Program-made: the position numbers and the translations under genes | Assembly (NCBI GenBank): GCA_019894975.1 | Contig: JAGXNO010000009.1 | Location: forward strand, 19,644 to 83,643 | DNA: 64,000 bases | Origin: Promethearchaeota archaeon | GTDB lineage: Archaea; Asgardarchaeota; Lokiarchaeia; Sigyniarchaeales; SOKP01 | Direction of reading: 5' to 3' | Part shown: one piece after another, positions 45,481-54,901 of the stretch | Layout: the number at the start of each line of letters is the position of its first letter | Position numbering within the stretch: the first letter of the stretch is position 1 | The notes under the pieces: generated by a model | What the model saw: the letters and a program-made list of their open reading frames with translations, nothing else | Databases searched by the model: none | Told to the model about the DNA's origin: nothing

Positions 45481-45500
45481 TTTTTTTTACTCTTTTTATT
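45481..45500 (+). terminator. Poly-T terminator after thiolase
   Basis: TTTTTTTT-ACTC-TTTTTATT some 20 bases after the thiolase stop. A similar T8-ACTC arrangement follows the gene ending at 57718. Confidence 0.45.
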
Positions 45501-45578
45501 AGTTTGGGAGTATTGAAAGTATTAGATAATAATATATAGAAATTAAAAAAAAAATTTCTTAGGATTTTAGATTTAAAT

Positions 45579-46745
45579 TTATTTACTCAAACCTTCATAT
45601 AAAGCCGTTATTAATCCTAAGGATCGAGGATCTCCGACTATTACCATACTCATTTGGTTCATAACATAGGATAAACTAAGTTTGTTATCTAAATCCATCA
45701 CTACCATACTGCCTCCTGCTCCACCCCACCATATAGTATTAGGGCTTGGTAAGGGAATTTCTTTACTCGGAAGGCCAAAGCCAATCCCAAAACGGATAGG
45801 CATCATCAAAACAAGATCTGGGGTGTAGCTTTGCTCCTCCATAGCTTTTTTAATTGTTTCCATTTTTAAAAGTTGAATATTATCTACCCCACCCCCACAT
45901 GCAATTGCAGATGCGATTCTTGCCACTGATCTTGCATTACCATGTCCTCCCGCTGCAGGGATCTCCGCAGCACGCCATTCTCGCGTCTTTATTTTTTCAA
46001 TATCTATAACAGGATTAGTAAACACACGACTAAAAAAGGACTGGGGATCCATTTCAAAATACCCAGGCTCTCCTTTTTGAGGAAGATCATAGGAAATTAA
46101 ATCAGCTACTCTATTATCGTTATCTTTTCCAAAACCAATGTGAAAATCTGCGTTAAGTGGTCCAGATACCTCTTCTTTAAAAAAAGTACCTAATGATTTT
46201 CCAGTAATACGTCTCACTATTTCTCCTAAAAGATAGCCATGCGTTATTGCATGATAACCACTGCTGGTCCCTGGCTCCCACCATGGTTTTTGAGCAGCTA
46301 ATAGTCTTACAGCCTTCTCCCAGTCATATAAATCTTCCATTGTTATTTTTTCTTCCCATCCGGCTAACCCCGAAGTATGACTGAAAATTTGTCGAACGGG
46401 TATTTTTTCTTTACCATTTTGGGCGAATTCCGGCCAATATTTAGCAACAGGTGCGTCAAGATCGAGTTGTCCTCCATCAACTAGCATAAGAGCACAAATT
46501 ATAGTCATAACTTTAGTTGTAGAAAATACATTTATAATTGAATCTTTTTCCCATGATCTTGATCTAGCTTTATCTGCATAGCCCCCCCAGATATCTACTA
46601 CAAACTTACCATTAATAGTTGCTGCAAAACTAGCTCCAACTTCACCGCTGTTTTTAAAATTTTTCTGAAATGCTTCTTTTACGGCTGCGAATCTCTCATC
46701 ACAAAAACCATGAATTTCAATTTTTTCATCCATATCTAAATTCAT
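45579..46745 (-). CDS. Serine hydrolase of the class C beta-lactamase/EstB type
   Basis: 388 residues. The catalytic S-x2-K is in V-F-S-T-T-K-V-M (about residue 77), the Tyr motif in S-S-G-Y-H-A-I-T-H-G-Y-L-L-G-E-I, and the third element in W-G-G-A-G-G-S-M. This matches the EstB-like esterases rather than antibiotic-resistance enzymes. No signal peptide, so intracellular; it probably hydrolyses an ester or thioester related to the cluster's substrate. Third gene of the minus-strand set with the Mo enzyme and its Fe-S/flavin subunit. Confidence 0.85.
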   Translation of the reverse strand: MNLDMDEKIEIHGFCDERFAAVKEAFQKNFKNSGEVGASFAATINGKFVVDIWGGYADKARSRSWEKDSIINVFSTTKVMTIICALMLVDGGQLDLDAPVAKYWPEFAQNGKEKIPVRQIFSHTSGLAGWEEKITMEDLYDWEKAVRLLAAQKPWWEPGTSSGYHAITHGYLLGEIVRRITGKSLGTFFKEEVSGPLNADFHIGFGKDNDNRVADLISYDLPQKGEPGYFEMDPQSFFSRVFTNPVIDIEKIKTREWRAAEIPAAGGHGNARSVARIASAIACGGGVDNIQLLKMETIKKAMEEQSYTPDLVLMMPIRFGIGFGLPSKEIPLPSPNTIWWGGAGGSMVVMDLDNKLSLSYVMNQMSMVIVGDPRSLGLITALYEGLSK

Positions 46746-46809
46746 CTCGTTTTCTAATTCAATAATAATCTAAAAAATAGAAAAAAAAGAATAAAAAGAT
46801 TTGCTTTGA

Positions 46810-48816
46810 TTATTTCTTTTTTGGTTTAAACACAATTGATGGTTTAGCACTCGATGAATACGAAAAGCCTGCTGATTCCTTGATATCCCCATATTTTGAT
46901 TTTAATTCCTCTATTGTTCCAGAATCTAATGCACGGGCATAGCATGCTTCAACACATATAGGTTGCTTCCCAACATCAATCCGGTCAACACAGTAGTTAC
47001 ATTTTTGCATTCTTGCTTTTTCTTCCTCAACGAATTGAGGTGCTGAATACGGACAAACATCTTTACATAAGTGCCCCGCACAATTAAGACATCTCTTAGC
47101 TTCTGCTATAGCAGCATCCTGACTGAATCCTAAAGCAACTTCTATAAAATTCGACACTCTCTCGGATGCTGATAGAAGTGGCATAGGTTGACGATCTTTT
47201 TTCTCCGTTTCTGGAGGAATATCGATTTTTATTTCATTCGCAGGAATTTCAGGGATTGGTCTAACTCTTAGAACATCACCTTGAAGGTATCGATGAATTT
47301 TAGATGCCGATTTCTGACCACTTGCAATTGCATCAATAATGCTTGCTACACCACTAAAACAATCCCCAGCAACAAATACACCATTTGTTTCAAGCATTAA
47401 AGTTTCCGGATCAGCGGTAATAGTTCCCATTTTATTGACTTTCAAGATCCCTGAATTACCAACTTCAGGTGCTTGACCTATAGCAAAAATTACTGTGTCT
47501 GCCTCTAATGTGTGTTCATCATCACCAACTACATCGAAATGAGCTTCTCCGTCATCATCGAATGTACAACCTGTTATTTCAAGGCAGCCTACACCCGAAA
47601 CTTTTCCATTATTACTAACAATTTTAGTAAAAGTACGAGAATCATATATCTCAATTCCCTCTTCACGAGCTTGATCAATTTCGGTTAAATCTGCGGGCAT
47701 ATCATCACAACATTCAAGACATGATACACCTACTTCTGTAGCACCAAGACGACGGGCAGAACGGGCACAATCCATTGCAACATTTCCTCCACCTATGATT
47801 ATTACTTTATTACCGAGTTTAACTTCTTTTCCAAGATTCACATCTCGCATAAATGATGTTCCTACCAAAACACCGTCGAGATCAGCTCCAGGAATATTAA
47901 GTTTCTTCCCTTTATGAGCCCCAATCGCAATTAATACAGCACTATATCCCTGTTTTAATAGATCATCTACACCTTTATTCATATCTATGGGGGAATTTGT
48001 TTTGATTTCAACTCCAAGTGCTTTAATATAGTCAATATCTCTGTTAAGAATATCTCTCGGTAATCTATAATCCGGAATTCCTATGGCCAGCATGCCTCCC
48101 GCACTAGATAATGCTTCAAATATTGTTACACCATAACCCAATCTAATCAGATCATATGCTGCGGCCAAACCTGCAGGTCCAGATCCAATTATTGCAACTT
48201 TTTCTGATTGAGTTTGCTCTAAACGTTTTGGTGGTTTTTCAGATACGTTATCTGCTACAAATCCTTTGAGTGCTTCAATAGCAATTGCTTGGTCAACTTC
48301 CTTACGGGCACAAACCTCTTCACAGGGATGAAGACAAACGCGACCACATACAGAAGGTAAGGGCGTCCTTCGTCTAATTAAGTCTAAAGATTCTTTAAAT
48401 TTACCCTTAGCTATTAAAGCAGTATATGCGGGAATATGAAGGTGAACTGGACATGCTATTTGACAAGGTGCTTCCGATTCACCATATAAGAAATTGGCAC
48501 CCATTTTTTCTTTTGAGATTATACCACATGGAGTATCTTCTCTGCATTTGTCTTTATCAACTACAACAATCCCATCTTTCTCACGTTTTTCAATCGCTTC
48601 ATTAGGACAAATATAAGAACATACAGGATCTTCACAATGATAACAATTTGAAATAAGATAGCTAGCAAAAACATTAGGAAAGGGACCTTCTTCAAAGTAA
48701 TTAATCCTCATCCAAGATGCTGATCCTGATGGTTGATCATGCCAATCTTTGCATGCTACTCTGCAAGCATTACATCCAGCACATCTTGTTTGGTCAAAAT
48801 AAAAACCTACTTGCAT
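46810..48816 (-). CDS. DmsB-like Fe-S subunit with inserted GltD/NfnB flavoprotein
   Basis: 668 residues. It opens as a DmsB/HycB-type ferredoxin (R-C-A-G-C-N-A-C-R-V-A-C-K, then N-C-Y-H-C-E-D-P-V-C-S-Y-I-C-P). Around residue 95 it switches into a GltD/NfnB-like module (C-G-R-V-C-L-H-P-C-E-E-V-C, FAD motif I-G-S-G-P-A-G-L-A-A-A-Y, NAD(P) motif I-G-G-G-N-V-A-M-D). Near residue 580 it returns to the DmsB C-terminal half (C-P-Y-S-A-P-Q-F, K-C-N-Y-C-V-D-R, C-V-E-A-C-Y-A-R-A-L-D). It thus looks like an insertion rather than an end-to-end fusion. ATG at 48816 follows GGGAGGTG and sits two bases after the Mo-subunit stop. Likely couples the Mo enzyme to NAD(P)H. Confidence 0.88.
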   Translation of the reverse strand: MQVGFYFDQTRCAGCNACRVACKDWHDQPSGSASWMRINYFEEGPFPNVFASYLISNCYHCEDPVCSYICPNEAIEKREKDGIVVVDKDKCREDTPCGIISKEKMGANFLYGESEAPCQIACPVHLHIPAYTALIAKGKFKESLDLIRRRTPLPSVCGRVCLHPCEEVCARKEVDQAIAIEALKGFVADNVSEKPPKRLEQTQSEKVAIIGSGPAGLAAAYDLIRLGYGVTIFEALSSAGGMLAIGIPDYRLPRDILNRDIDYIKALGVEIKTNSPIDMNKGVDDLLKQGYSAVLIAIGAHKGKKLNIPGADLDGVLVGTSFMRDVNLGKEVKLGNKVIIIGGGNVAMDCARSARRLGATEVGVSCLECCDDMPADLTEIDQAREEGIEIYDSRTFTKIVSNNGKVSGVGCLEITGCTFDDDGEAHFDVVGDDEHTLEADTVIFAIGQAPEVGNSGILKVNKMGTITADPETLMLETNGVFVAGDCFSGVASIIDAIASGQKSASKIHRYLQGDVLRVRPIPEIPANEIKIDIPPETEKKDRQPMPLLSASERVSNFIEVALGFSQDAAIAEAKRCLNCAGHLCKDVCPYSAPQFVEEEKARMQKCNYCVDRIDVGKQPICVEACYARALDSGTIEELKSKYGDIKESAGFSYSSSAKPSIVFKPKKK

Positions 48817-48818
48817 AT

Positions 48819-51125
48819 TTAGGCACCTCCCTTCTCCAATTTCACTTGTACTAAGCATGTTTTCAATGCAGCAGCACCTCCTTCGGACATTTCATCCTTA
48901 GTTAGGGTGTTTGCACAAGCACCTCTGTCAATTCCATCCTCATCAGGACTATACCATGCCCCCTCATAAATACAAACTACTCCTGTCATGATTCTCCTAG
49001 TAACAAAAGCTTCTATAGCAACTGTACCGCGATCATTGTGGACTAAACACATATCCCCGTTTCTAATTCCTCTTGGTTCAGCATCAGCAGGATTTATCCA
49101 CATGCGATGAGGTATTGCTTCCATGAGCCATTCGATTTTATATAATTCGGAATGAACTCGCTGACGTGGGTGGGGTGAAATCAATTGAAGTGGATATTTT
49201 TCATTTAGAGGATCATCTCTATTTTCCCATGTTGGCACATATTTCGCAATAGGTGGACATATAGGATTGTTCCAACTTGCAACTTGATCAGAATAAATCT
49301 CTATCTTCCCTGATGGTGTAAGGAATGGATTATTTTCGAAATCATCTATGTTCTTTTTGAACGCTACATAAGGTTCTTTAAGTTCAATTCTATGAACGCC
49401 TTCTCTTTTATACTTCTCATAATCTTTAACATTATTCCGAACATCATCCGCCATAACAGAAAACAAACGAAGCCATTTATCATTTATATCATCATATTGA
49501 TCTATGAGACCTTTGGCGGGAGCGAGTTGAGGATTTTTTAAATACATTTCAAGAACTTCCTCTCTTTTAAAGTTTTTAATACCTAATCTTTCAGCTAATT
49601 CTTCTGCTATTTGTATATCATCCTTACATTCACCTAACGGCTCAATTGCTTTATTCATATGACCAAGATACGGTCCAGATGGCCAGGGTCTTGTCAGTTC
49701 ACTTCTCGCAGAAAACGCAGTCACCGGAAGAACAATATCAGCATATTGAGCGGTAGGGGTGAGCCATAACTCTGGAACAACCGTAAATAAATCTTCCTTA
49801 CTCATAGCTTCTGCAGATTTATTTGCATTTCCTATTTGGTTCACGAAATCACAGACACAAAACCATGCAAATTTTATATCAGCAGGATAACCTCCTGATT
49901 TACCTTTAAGAATCGCATCAAAGATCTTATTTACATGCATTCTAGTATCTAAACGATCTCTTGGATTAATATTTCCCCTCAAAGACTTACCTTTTGGATA
50001 AGCTTTATTGGCACCAGGATTGATCATAGTTCCTCTAAACATATGACCATATGGGATTCCGTGGAGTCCACCACAGGCACTTCCCCCAGGTTTTCCGATA
50101 TTTCCAGTCATTGCAGAGAGTGTTATAGCACCTCGATTGTACTGTCCGCCCATTGCTGATCGAGCAGGTCCCTGACAGTCTTCTAATGCCGCAGGTTTGG
50201 TAGTGGCATATTCTCGGGCCAAATTCTCAATTGTTGAGCTAGGTACACCACAAATCTTTTCAGCCCATTCTGGAGTTTTAGGGATTCCATCCTCATCACC
50301 CATGACATAGGCACGATATTTATCAAATCCATGAGTAAATTTATCGAGAAACTCTTGATCCTGTAAATTTTCTTTTAGTATGACATGAGCCATCGCTGCC
50401 ATCATAGCAGTGTCTGTACCCGGAATTATAGGAATCCATTGATCAGCGGCAACTAAAGCTGTATCTGAATAGCGGGGGTCAATAACAACAATTTTAGCCC
50501 CATTTTCTTTTGCTTTAATTAACCACCATAATGTATTTGTCCCCGAAATCTGACGTGCAGGATCCCAACCCCAACATATTATCATTTTGGTATTCATCCA
50601 ATCTTCTCGACTGTTGCCTACGAAGATCTGACCGAATCCATATGAAGCTTGAGTTCCAAAAATCGCTCCTTGAGAAGATATATTACCATATGAAGACGTA
50701 TATCCACCAAGTGCATTTAGTAATCTTGCATAGGCAACTCCAGCCCCGTGTAGAGCTCCAAAATAGCCCCCTCCTGTAATATATAATAGACTCTGATTTC
50801 CATATTTTTCTATTGTTTCCTTTAATTTCTCTGCGATAGTATCATACGCCTCATCCCAAGAAATTCGTTTAAATTTACCCGAACCCTTAGGACCATCCCG
50901 CTTTAATGGATATCTCAATCTTTCTGGATGATAAATGTATTGTCTAATTGATCTACATCTTAAACATGCGCGTAGTTGTTTATCAGGATCAGGGAAATCA
51001 TCCCCCTCGACTCTTATTATTTTCCCGTTTTTAACGTGAAATCTTAAGAGACATCGTCCTCCGCAATCAAAAGCAGAAGTAGTTCTTACGATTTTTACTC
51101 CTTCATCATCTTCTTGACTTACCAT
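48819..51125 (-). CDS. Molybdopterin oxidoreductase (DMSO-reductase family), cytoplasmic
   Basis: About 768 residues: N-terminal [4Fe-4S] site (D-C-G-G-R-C-L-L, then R-A-C-L-R-C), molybdopterin domains with C-W-G-W-D-P-A-R and V-I-D-P-R-Y-S-D-T-A, a candidate Ser ligand region in Y-G-N-I-S-S-Q-G, W-L-T-P-T-A-Q-Y-A-D-I-V-L-P, and the C-terminal cofactor-binding domain. There is no twin-arginine signal, so unlike DmsA it stays inside the cell. ATG at 51125 preferred over GTG 51137. Paired with the DmsB-GltD subunit, so a soluble NAD(P)H-linked reductase, dehydrogenase or hydroxylase is likely; substrate unknown. Confidence 0.9.
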   Translation of the reverse strand: MVSQEDDEGVKIVRTTSAFDCGGRCLLRFHVKNGKIIRVEGDDFPDPDKQLRACLRCRSIRQYIYHPERLRYPLKRDGPKGSGKFKRISWDEAYDTIAEKLKETIEKYGNQSLLYITGGGYFGALHGAGVAYARLLNALGGYTSSYGNISSQGAIFGTQASYGFGQIFVGNSREDWMNTKMIICWGWDPARQISGTNTLWWLIKAKENGAKIVVIDPRYSDTALVAADQWIPIIPGTDTAMMAAMAHVILKENLQDQEFLDKFTHGFDKYRAYVMGDEDGIPKTPEWAEKICGVPSSTIENLAREYATTKPAALEDCQGPARSAMGGQYNRGAITLSAMTGNIGKPGGSACGGLHGIPYGHMFRGTMINPGANKAYPKGKSLRGNINPRDRLDTRMHVNKIFDAILKGKSGGYPADIKFAWFCVCDFVNQIGNANKSAEAMSKEDLFTVVPELWLTPTAQYADIVLPVTAFSARSELTRPWPSGPYLGHMNKAIEPLGECKDDIQIAEELAERLGIKNFKREEVLEMYLKNPQLAPAKGLIDQYDDINDKWLRLFSVMADDVRNNVKDYEKYKREGVHRIELKEPYVAFKKNIDDFENNPFLTPSGKIEIYSDQVASWNNPICPPIAKYVPTWENRDDPLNEKYPLQLISPHPRQRVHSELYKIEWLMEAIPHRMWINPADAEPRGIRNGDMCLVHNDRGTVAIEAFVTRRIMTGVVCIYEGAWYSPDEDGIDRGACANTLTKDEMSEGGAAALKTCLVQVKLEKGGA

Positions 51126-51310
51126 AATATCTACCACTAGATTATTGTTAATTTTATATTTTTTAGAATTTATTTTGTTTTTTGAAAATTTATAGTTCTA
51201 TTAAAGTTATTCTAGAATCCTTCAGTTATTAACTTTAAAGAAATCATTTGAAATGAGATCTTAGCAGAAAATAAAGAATTTTTAGTGAATTAAAAAGAAA
51301 AGAAGTAGAT

Positions 51311-52363
51311 TTATTTTAAATAAGAATGAGTTTTTTTCAAATTTTTTTCTGCAGCTGTAATTATGGTACCAATAATATCAGATACCGATTCTATTTTGTT
51401 AATAGCTCCAATACTCTGTCCTAAAGGAACAGCCCCATCGTTTATATTGCCTTGGTAAGCCATCTCGTATTTTTCTGCTACTTCATTAGCCCCCTCTAAA
51501 GTCATTGCTGCTTCTTGAGCCATTTTTTCTTCTTTATTCGCCACCAGCTCATGATGGGTTGAATACTCATTTTTCCATAAACGAATAAATCCTAATGCAC
51601 CAGTAGTTAATACAGTATCCTGAGCTTTCGCAGGAGGAACTATATTTTTATAAGAATCATGAAATTCACTTTCTTTAGATGCTATAAATCGAGAGCCCAT
51701 CGCAACAGCTCCAGCACCCATCGCTAAAGCAGCTGCTAAACTTTGACCTGTTGCAAATCCTCCACATGCTACAATAGGAAAATCGGGATATTTTTGTATA
51801 GCTTGTTGAAGTAAAACTAGACTACTCACTCTTTCGTATGATTGATGTCCTCCGCCTTCACCACCAGTAATCACCAAACCATCTACTCCGGAGGCAACAC
51901 ATTTATCTGCAAGCCATAGTGCGGGAGCAACATGGAAGTGTTTAATGTTTGAACCGCCTTCCTTTAATTTTTGGAAAGATTTTGATTGAGGTAACATCCT
52001 TGAAGATCCTGCACTAGTTACAGCATATACGCACTGTTCTCGAATCCTTTGATTTTCCAATATGAATTTTGGGATTTCTTTACAAATCCTCGAGCCACTT
52101 TGCTCAGTTCGGGAAGTCCTGATGTTAAGTCCAAAAGGTTTATCCGTCTGTTCAACTACTTTTAGCATATTCTCTTTCATTATTTCTGTAGGAAATCTTC
52201 GAGCTTGGAATTCACTAAGTAAACCAGTATGGCTTAACACTCCTAATCCCCCAGCTTCTGAAACTGCTATAGTTAGTTCAGTAGTAAAAAATGGACCCAT
52301 TGGAGCAGCAATTATAGGATGCTTAATACCAAGCATCTTAGTTATATTTGTCTCAATAACCAT
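51311..52363 (-). CDS. NMO/FabK-like flavoprotein, copy 3
   Basis: 350 residues, nearly collinear with copy 1 from the first residue (V-I-E-T-N-I-T-K-M-L-G-I-K-H-P-I-I). It carries G-G-E-G-G-G-H-Q-S-Y, A-C-G-G-F-A-T-G-Q-S and M-G-S-R-F-I-A-S. A duplication that retained all flavin-site residues. It precedes the Mo-enzyme gene by about 185 bases and follows the methyltransferase unit by 65, all on the minus strand. Possible enoyl reductase or oxygen-independent nitronate/carbonyl enzyme. Confidence 0.88.
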   Translation of the reverse strand: MVIETNITKMLGIKHPIIAAPMGPFFTTELTIAVSEAGGLGVLSHTGLLSEFQARRFPTEIMKENMLKVVEQTDKPFGLNIRTSRTEQSGSRICKEIPKFILENQRIREQCVYAVTSAGSSRMLPQSKSFQKLKEGGSNIKHFHVAPALWLADKCVASGVDGLVITGGEGGGHQSYERVSSLVLLQQAIQKYPDFPIVACGGFATGQSLAAALAMGAGAVAMGSRFIASKESEFHDSYKNIVPPAKAQDTVLTTGALGFIRLWKNEYSTHHELVANKEEKMAQEAAMTLEGANEVAEKYEMAYQGNINDGAVPLGQSIGAINKIESVSDIIGTIITAAEKNLKKTHSYLK

Positions 52364-52428
52364 TTTTAATCATTTTGATTGTTTGATATTTATTATTACA
52401 ATTCTTGCGATTACTTAAAGTCTTATAC

Positions 52429-53586
52429 CTAATAAATATCTCCGTAATCTTGTATCGCTTTAAAGAGAGTGACGATATTTTCAGGAGGTTGATCTAATAG
52501 GAAGTTGGTAGGACCGGGAATGAAACCCCCTTTTTTTCCTAATGCTTTGATATTTTGTTTCATAAAGTTTCTAATGAATGCAGGAGATTCATATTTTAAC
52601 ATTTCTGAATCATCAACAGCACCAATCAAAGTTATTTCAGGATATTTTTCTCTATACATTTGAAGATCGTTATTTTTTGGTTTTAAAGATTCAACCCCAT
52701 CAATACCAATTTCCACAAAGTCTGGGAAAATCTCACCGATATTACCACAACTATGGATAACAAACTTCGCACCCCCATCATGGGCATATTTTACATATTC
52801 TGCTAATTTTGGTTTTATATATTTACGCCAATTTCTAACATTCATTTGGAGACCTGCATTGAAACCATAATCATCACCGCACATGACAATATCTGGTTTT
52901 TGATCCATTAACAACTTTAATGAAGGTTCTTCAAATGTTTCCCATTGGAAATCTATATGTTGCTGAAGAAAACTGGGTTCTTTTCGAGCAAAACGAGAAA
53001 AATTAGCGAGTCCAATGCCAAATACACAGTTTTCAAATGGACCAGAAATCCCTTGTGAAACAACCACATCATATTTTTCCAACATCATTTTTCTAATACG
53101 GGATAAATGTCGAAAAGCAGCGGAATTTGGTTTCAGATTTTTTTCCTTTTCCCAATATTCTTCAATGTGTTCCTTTTTTAAAAGTGCTGGTCCCGTATAC
53201 CAAAAGTGTGGTATTCCATCTTCTTTTACAACTGCATCAAATGTACCACCAACGTTACTTAAGACCTGGTCAGTAAAGCTTAATTTTATATTTCTTCCCC
53301 CAGTTGTGCTCCAACACATGTCGATCTTTGCATCAAGACCACCAGGAAATATTTCGGGAGGTGAAAATTTAGCAACTATCGAGTGAATAAAAGGAATCAT
53401 AAAAGAAACTCTATCTTTTTCTAAATAGTCTATTTCTTCTTCCGTAAGTTTATAGGGAGAATTCATAAATTTGTATACAAAATCACAATCTCCGCCTAAA
53501 ATAAAGCTAGGAACGCGATCTGGAATATTTCCCTCCAAAACTGTTGTTATTCTTTCAAGTGCTGACATTTTTTGAACTTTAGTCAT
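52429..53586 (-). CDS. URO-D-family methyltransferase-like protein
   Basis: 385 residues of the uroporphyrinogen decarboxylase superfamily. The opening S-A-L-E-R-I-T-T-V-L-E-G-N-I-P-D-R-V-P and the zinc-type motif V-I-H-S-C-G-N-I are those of the corrinoid methyltransferase (MtaA/MtbA-like) branch rather than the heme enzyme, whose substrate loop is not evident. No corrinoid protein is encoded nearby. ATG at 53586 follows GGGGGAATTAATT; an upstream in-frame start at 53646 lacks support. It is the last gene of a unit with two crotonases and an SCP2-like protein, suggesting methyl or one-carbon removal from the substrate. Confidence 0.82.
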   Translation of the reverse strand: MTKVQKMSALERITTVLEGNIPDRVPSFILGGDCDFVYKFMNSPYKLTEEEIDYLEKDRVSFMIPFIHSIVAKFSPPEIFPGGLDAKIDMCWSTTGGRNIKLSFTDQVLSNVGGTFDAVVKEDGIPHFWYTGPALLKKEHIEEYWEKEKNLKPNSAAFRHLSRIRKMMLEKYDVVVSQGISGPFENCVFGIGLANFSRFARKEPSFLQQHIDFQWETFEEPSLKLLMDQKPDIVMCGDDYGFNAGLQMNVRNWRKYIKPKLAEYVKYAHDGGAKFVIHSCGNIGEIFPDFVEIGIDGVESLKPKNNDLQMYREKYPEITLIGAVDDSEMLKYESPAFIRNFMKQNIKALGKKGGFIPGPTNFLLDQPPENIVTLFKAIQDYGDIY

Positions 53587-53602
53587 AATTAATTCCCCCT
53601 TT

Positions 53603-53959
53603 TTAAGACATAACTCTAAGTATACTTGAAAAAAAAGCAGATTCATTTTTCATTTTGACTTTCTGCTCCTCAATACCTTTCATTAAGGTAGAGGGGCCTC
53701 CAAATACATAGCTTTGTGGAGCTGCAAAATAACCGTCACAATCAATCTCTTCTAATTCTGAAATTTCCTTTACATGATCTAGTTTTTCCATTTCAAAGTT
53801 TCCATTATGAATATTAATCATAATAGCAGGTGGTTGATCGGTTATATATACCACGAACTTAAACGGTTCCTGAAAATCTTTCTTTAATCTATCAAATATC
53901 TGACGCCTCCACAAACCTGAATATATTAAGGCGGGGATTCCTCTAAACTTTGCACACAC
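53603..53959 (-). CDS. SCP2-like small protein
   Basis: 118 residues resembling the sterol-carrier-protein-2 fold: strands V-V-Y-I-T-D-Q-P-P-A-I-M-I-N-I-H-N-G, then D-C-D-G-Y-F-A, L-M-K-G-I and K-V-K-M-K-N. Such domains bind hydrophobic ligands or acyl-CoAs; in full-length alkylsulfatases one forms the C-terminus. The start is GTG at 53959, eight bases upstream of which the crotonase ends; an in-frame TAG bounds it. Lipid or acyl-CoA binding is inference. Confidence 0.6.
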   Translation of the reverse strand: MCAKFRGIPALIYSGLWRRQIFDRLKKDFQEPFKFVVYITDQPPAIMINIHNGNFEMEKLDHVKEISELEEIDCDGYFAAPQSYVFGGPSTLMKGIEEQKVKMKNESAFFSSILRVMS

Positions 53960-53966
53960 TTCAGCA

Positions 53967-54803
53967 TCACTCTAGCGGGTAAAACTCAGGTAAGTCTCCT
54001 GGTACTTTCAATTTCCACTCAGGTCTTCTTTTTTGAAGAAAAGACACTACCCCCTCTCGGGCATCTGGTTGTAACCCCGTCCATGTAAAATACCGGTGGT
54101 TTATCAATTCAGCCTTATTTACATCTGTTTCAGTGAGAAATTGGTAAAGCATGGTTTTCGTAAGAGCAACACTCACAGGTGCACATAATAATATTTCATC
54201 TGCGATTTCTCTAGCGACATCCATTAATTTGTCATCTGGTACAACTCGACTGACAAGACCAAATTCTAATGATTCCTGAGCATTTAAAATTCTCCCGGTA
54301 TACATTAGTTCAGCAGCACGACTTACTCCAACGATCCTAGGTAATAACCAGGGACAGGCAATTTCAGGTATAACTCCACGCCGATTAAAGACAATTCCTA
54401 TACGTGCACTTTCGGATGCGATTCGAATGTCAAAAGGTAGAATAAATGTGACACCCACTCCGACAGTAGGACCATTAATCGCAACTATTACAGGTTTCTT
54501 CAATGAAAAATATCTTTTAATTGCGCCTCCTTGAGCTCTAGCTCTTTGTTGTTGTTCCTCACGCGGTCGTTCAGTCCCATCAAATGTCGTTGCACCTCTT
54601 GATAAATCCGCACCAGCACAAAATCCTCTTCCAGCACCAGTCATTATCGTAACCCGTAGGTTAGGATCATTTTCTACTTTCATAAGTGCATCCCATATCT
54701 CCATACTCATTTGCCACGTCCAAGCATTCAGACGTTCTGGTCTATTTAGAGTAATTGTAGCAATCTTTTCTGAAGTTTCAAAAATTATTTGTTCATAATC
54801 CAT
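53967..54803 (-). CDS. Crotonase-family protein, variant active site
   Basis: 278 residues with the crotonase core (A-G-R-G-F-C-A-G-A-D-L and I-N-G-P-T-V-G-V-G-V-T-F). The first hydratase Glu (normally in G-G-G-x-E) is not present; the later segment N-R-R-G-V-I-P-E-I-A-C-P-W-L-L-P-R keeps a Glu. This belongs to the branch with R-G-x-x-P-E and L-P-R, whose reactions include isomerisation and C-C hydrolysis. Co-transcribed with the SCP2-like and URO-D-type genes. Confidence 0.85.
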   Translation of the reverse strand: MDYEQIIFETSEKIATITLNRPERLNAWTWQMSMEIWDALMKVENDPNLRVTIMTGAGRGFCAGADLSRGATTFDGTERPREEQQQRARAQGGAIKRYFSLKKPVIVAINGPTVGVGVTFILPFDIRIASESARIGIVFNRRGVIPEIACPWLLPRIVGVSRAAELMYTGRILNAQESLEFGLVSRVVPDDKLMDVAREIADEILLCAPVSVALTKTMLYQFLTETDVNKAELINHRYFTWTGLQPDAREGVVSFLQKRRPEWKLKVPGDLPEFYPLE

Positions 54804-54901
54804 AATTATACATACCTCCTTTAATAGAAAAAATAAATTTTTTTATATAAAATAGTTTTAACTTTTCTTTTTGATAAAATTATTATATAGTTTTATGGTT
54901 T

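Noticed and set aside
45579..46745. Antibiotic-resistance beta-lactamase
   Set aside because: The Tyr motif and overall pattern fit EstB-like esterases, there is no export signal, and the gene sits in a catabolic operon.
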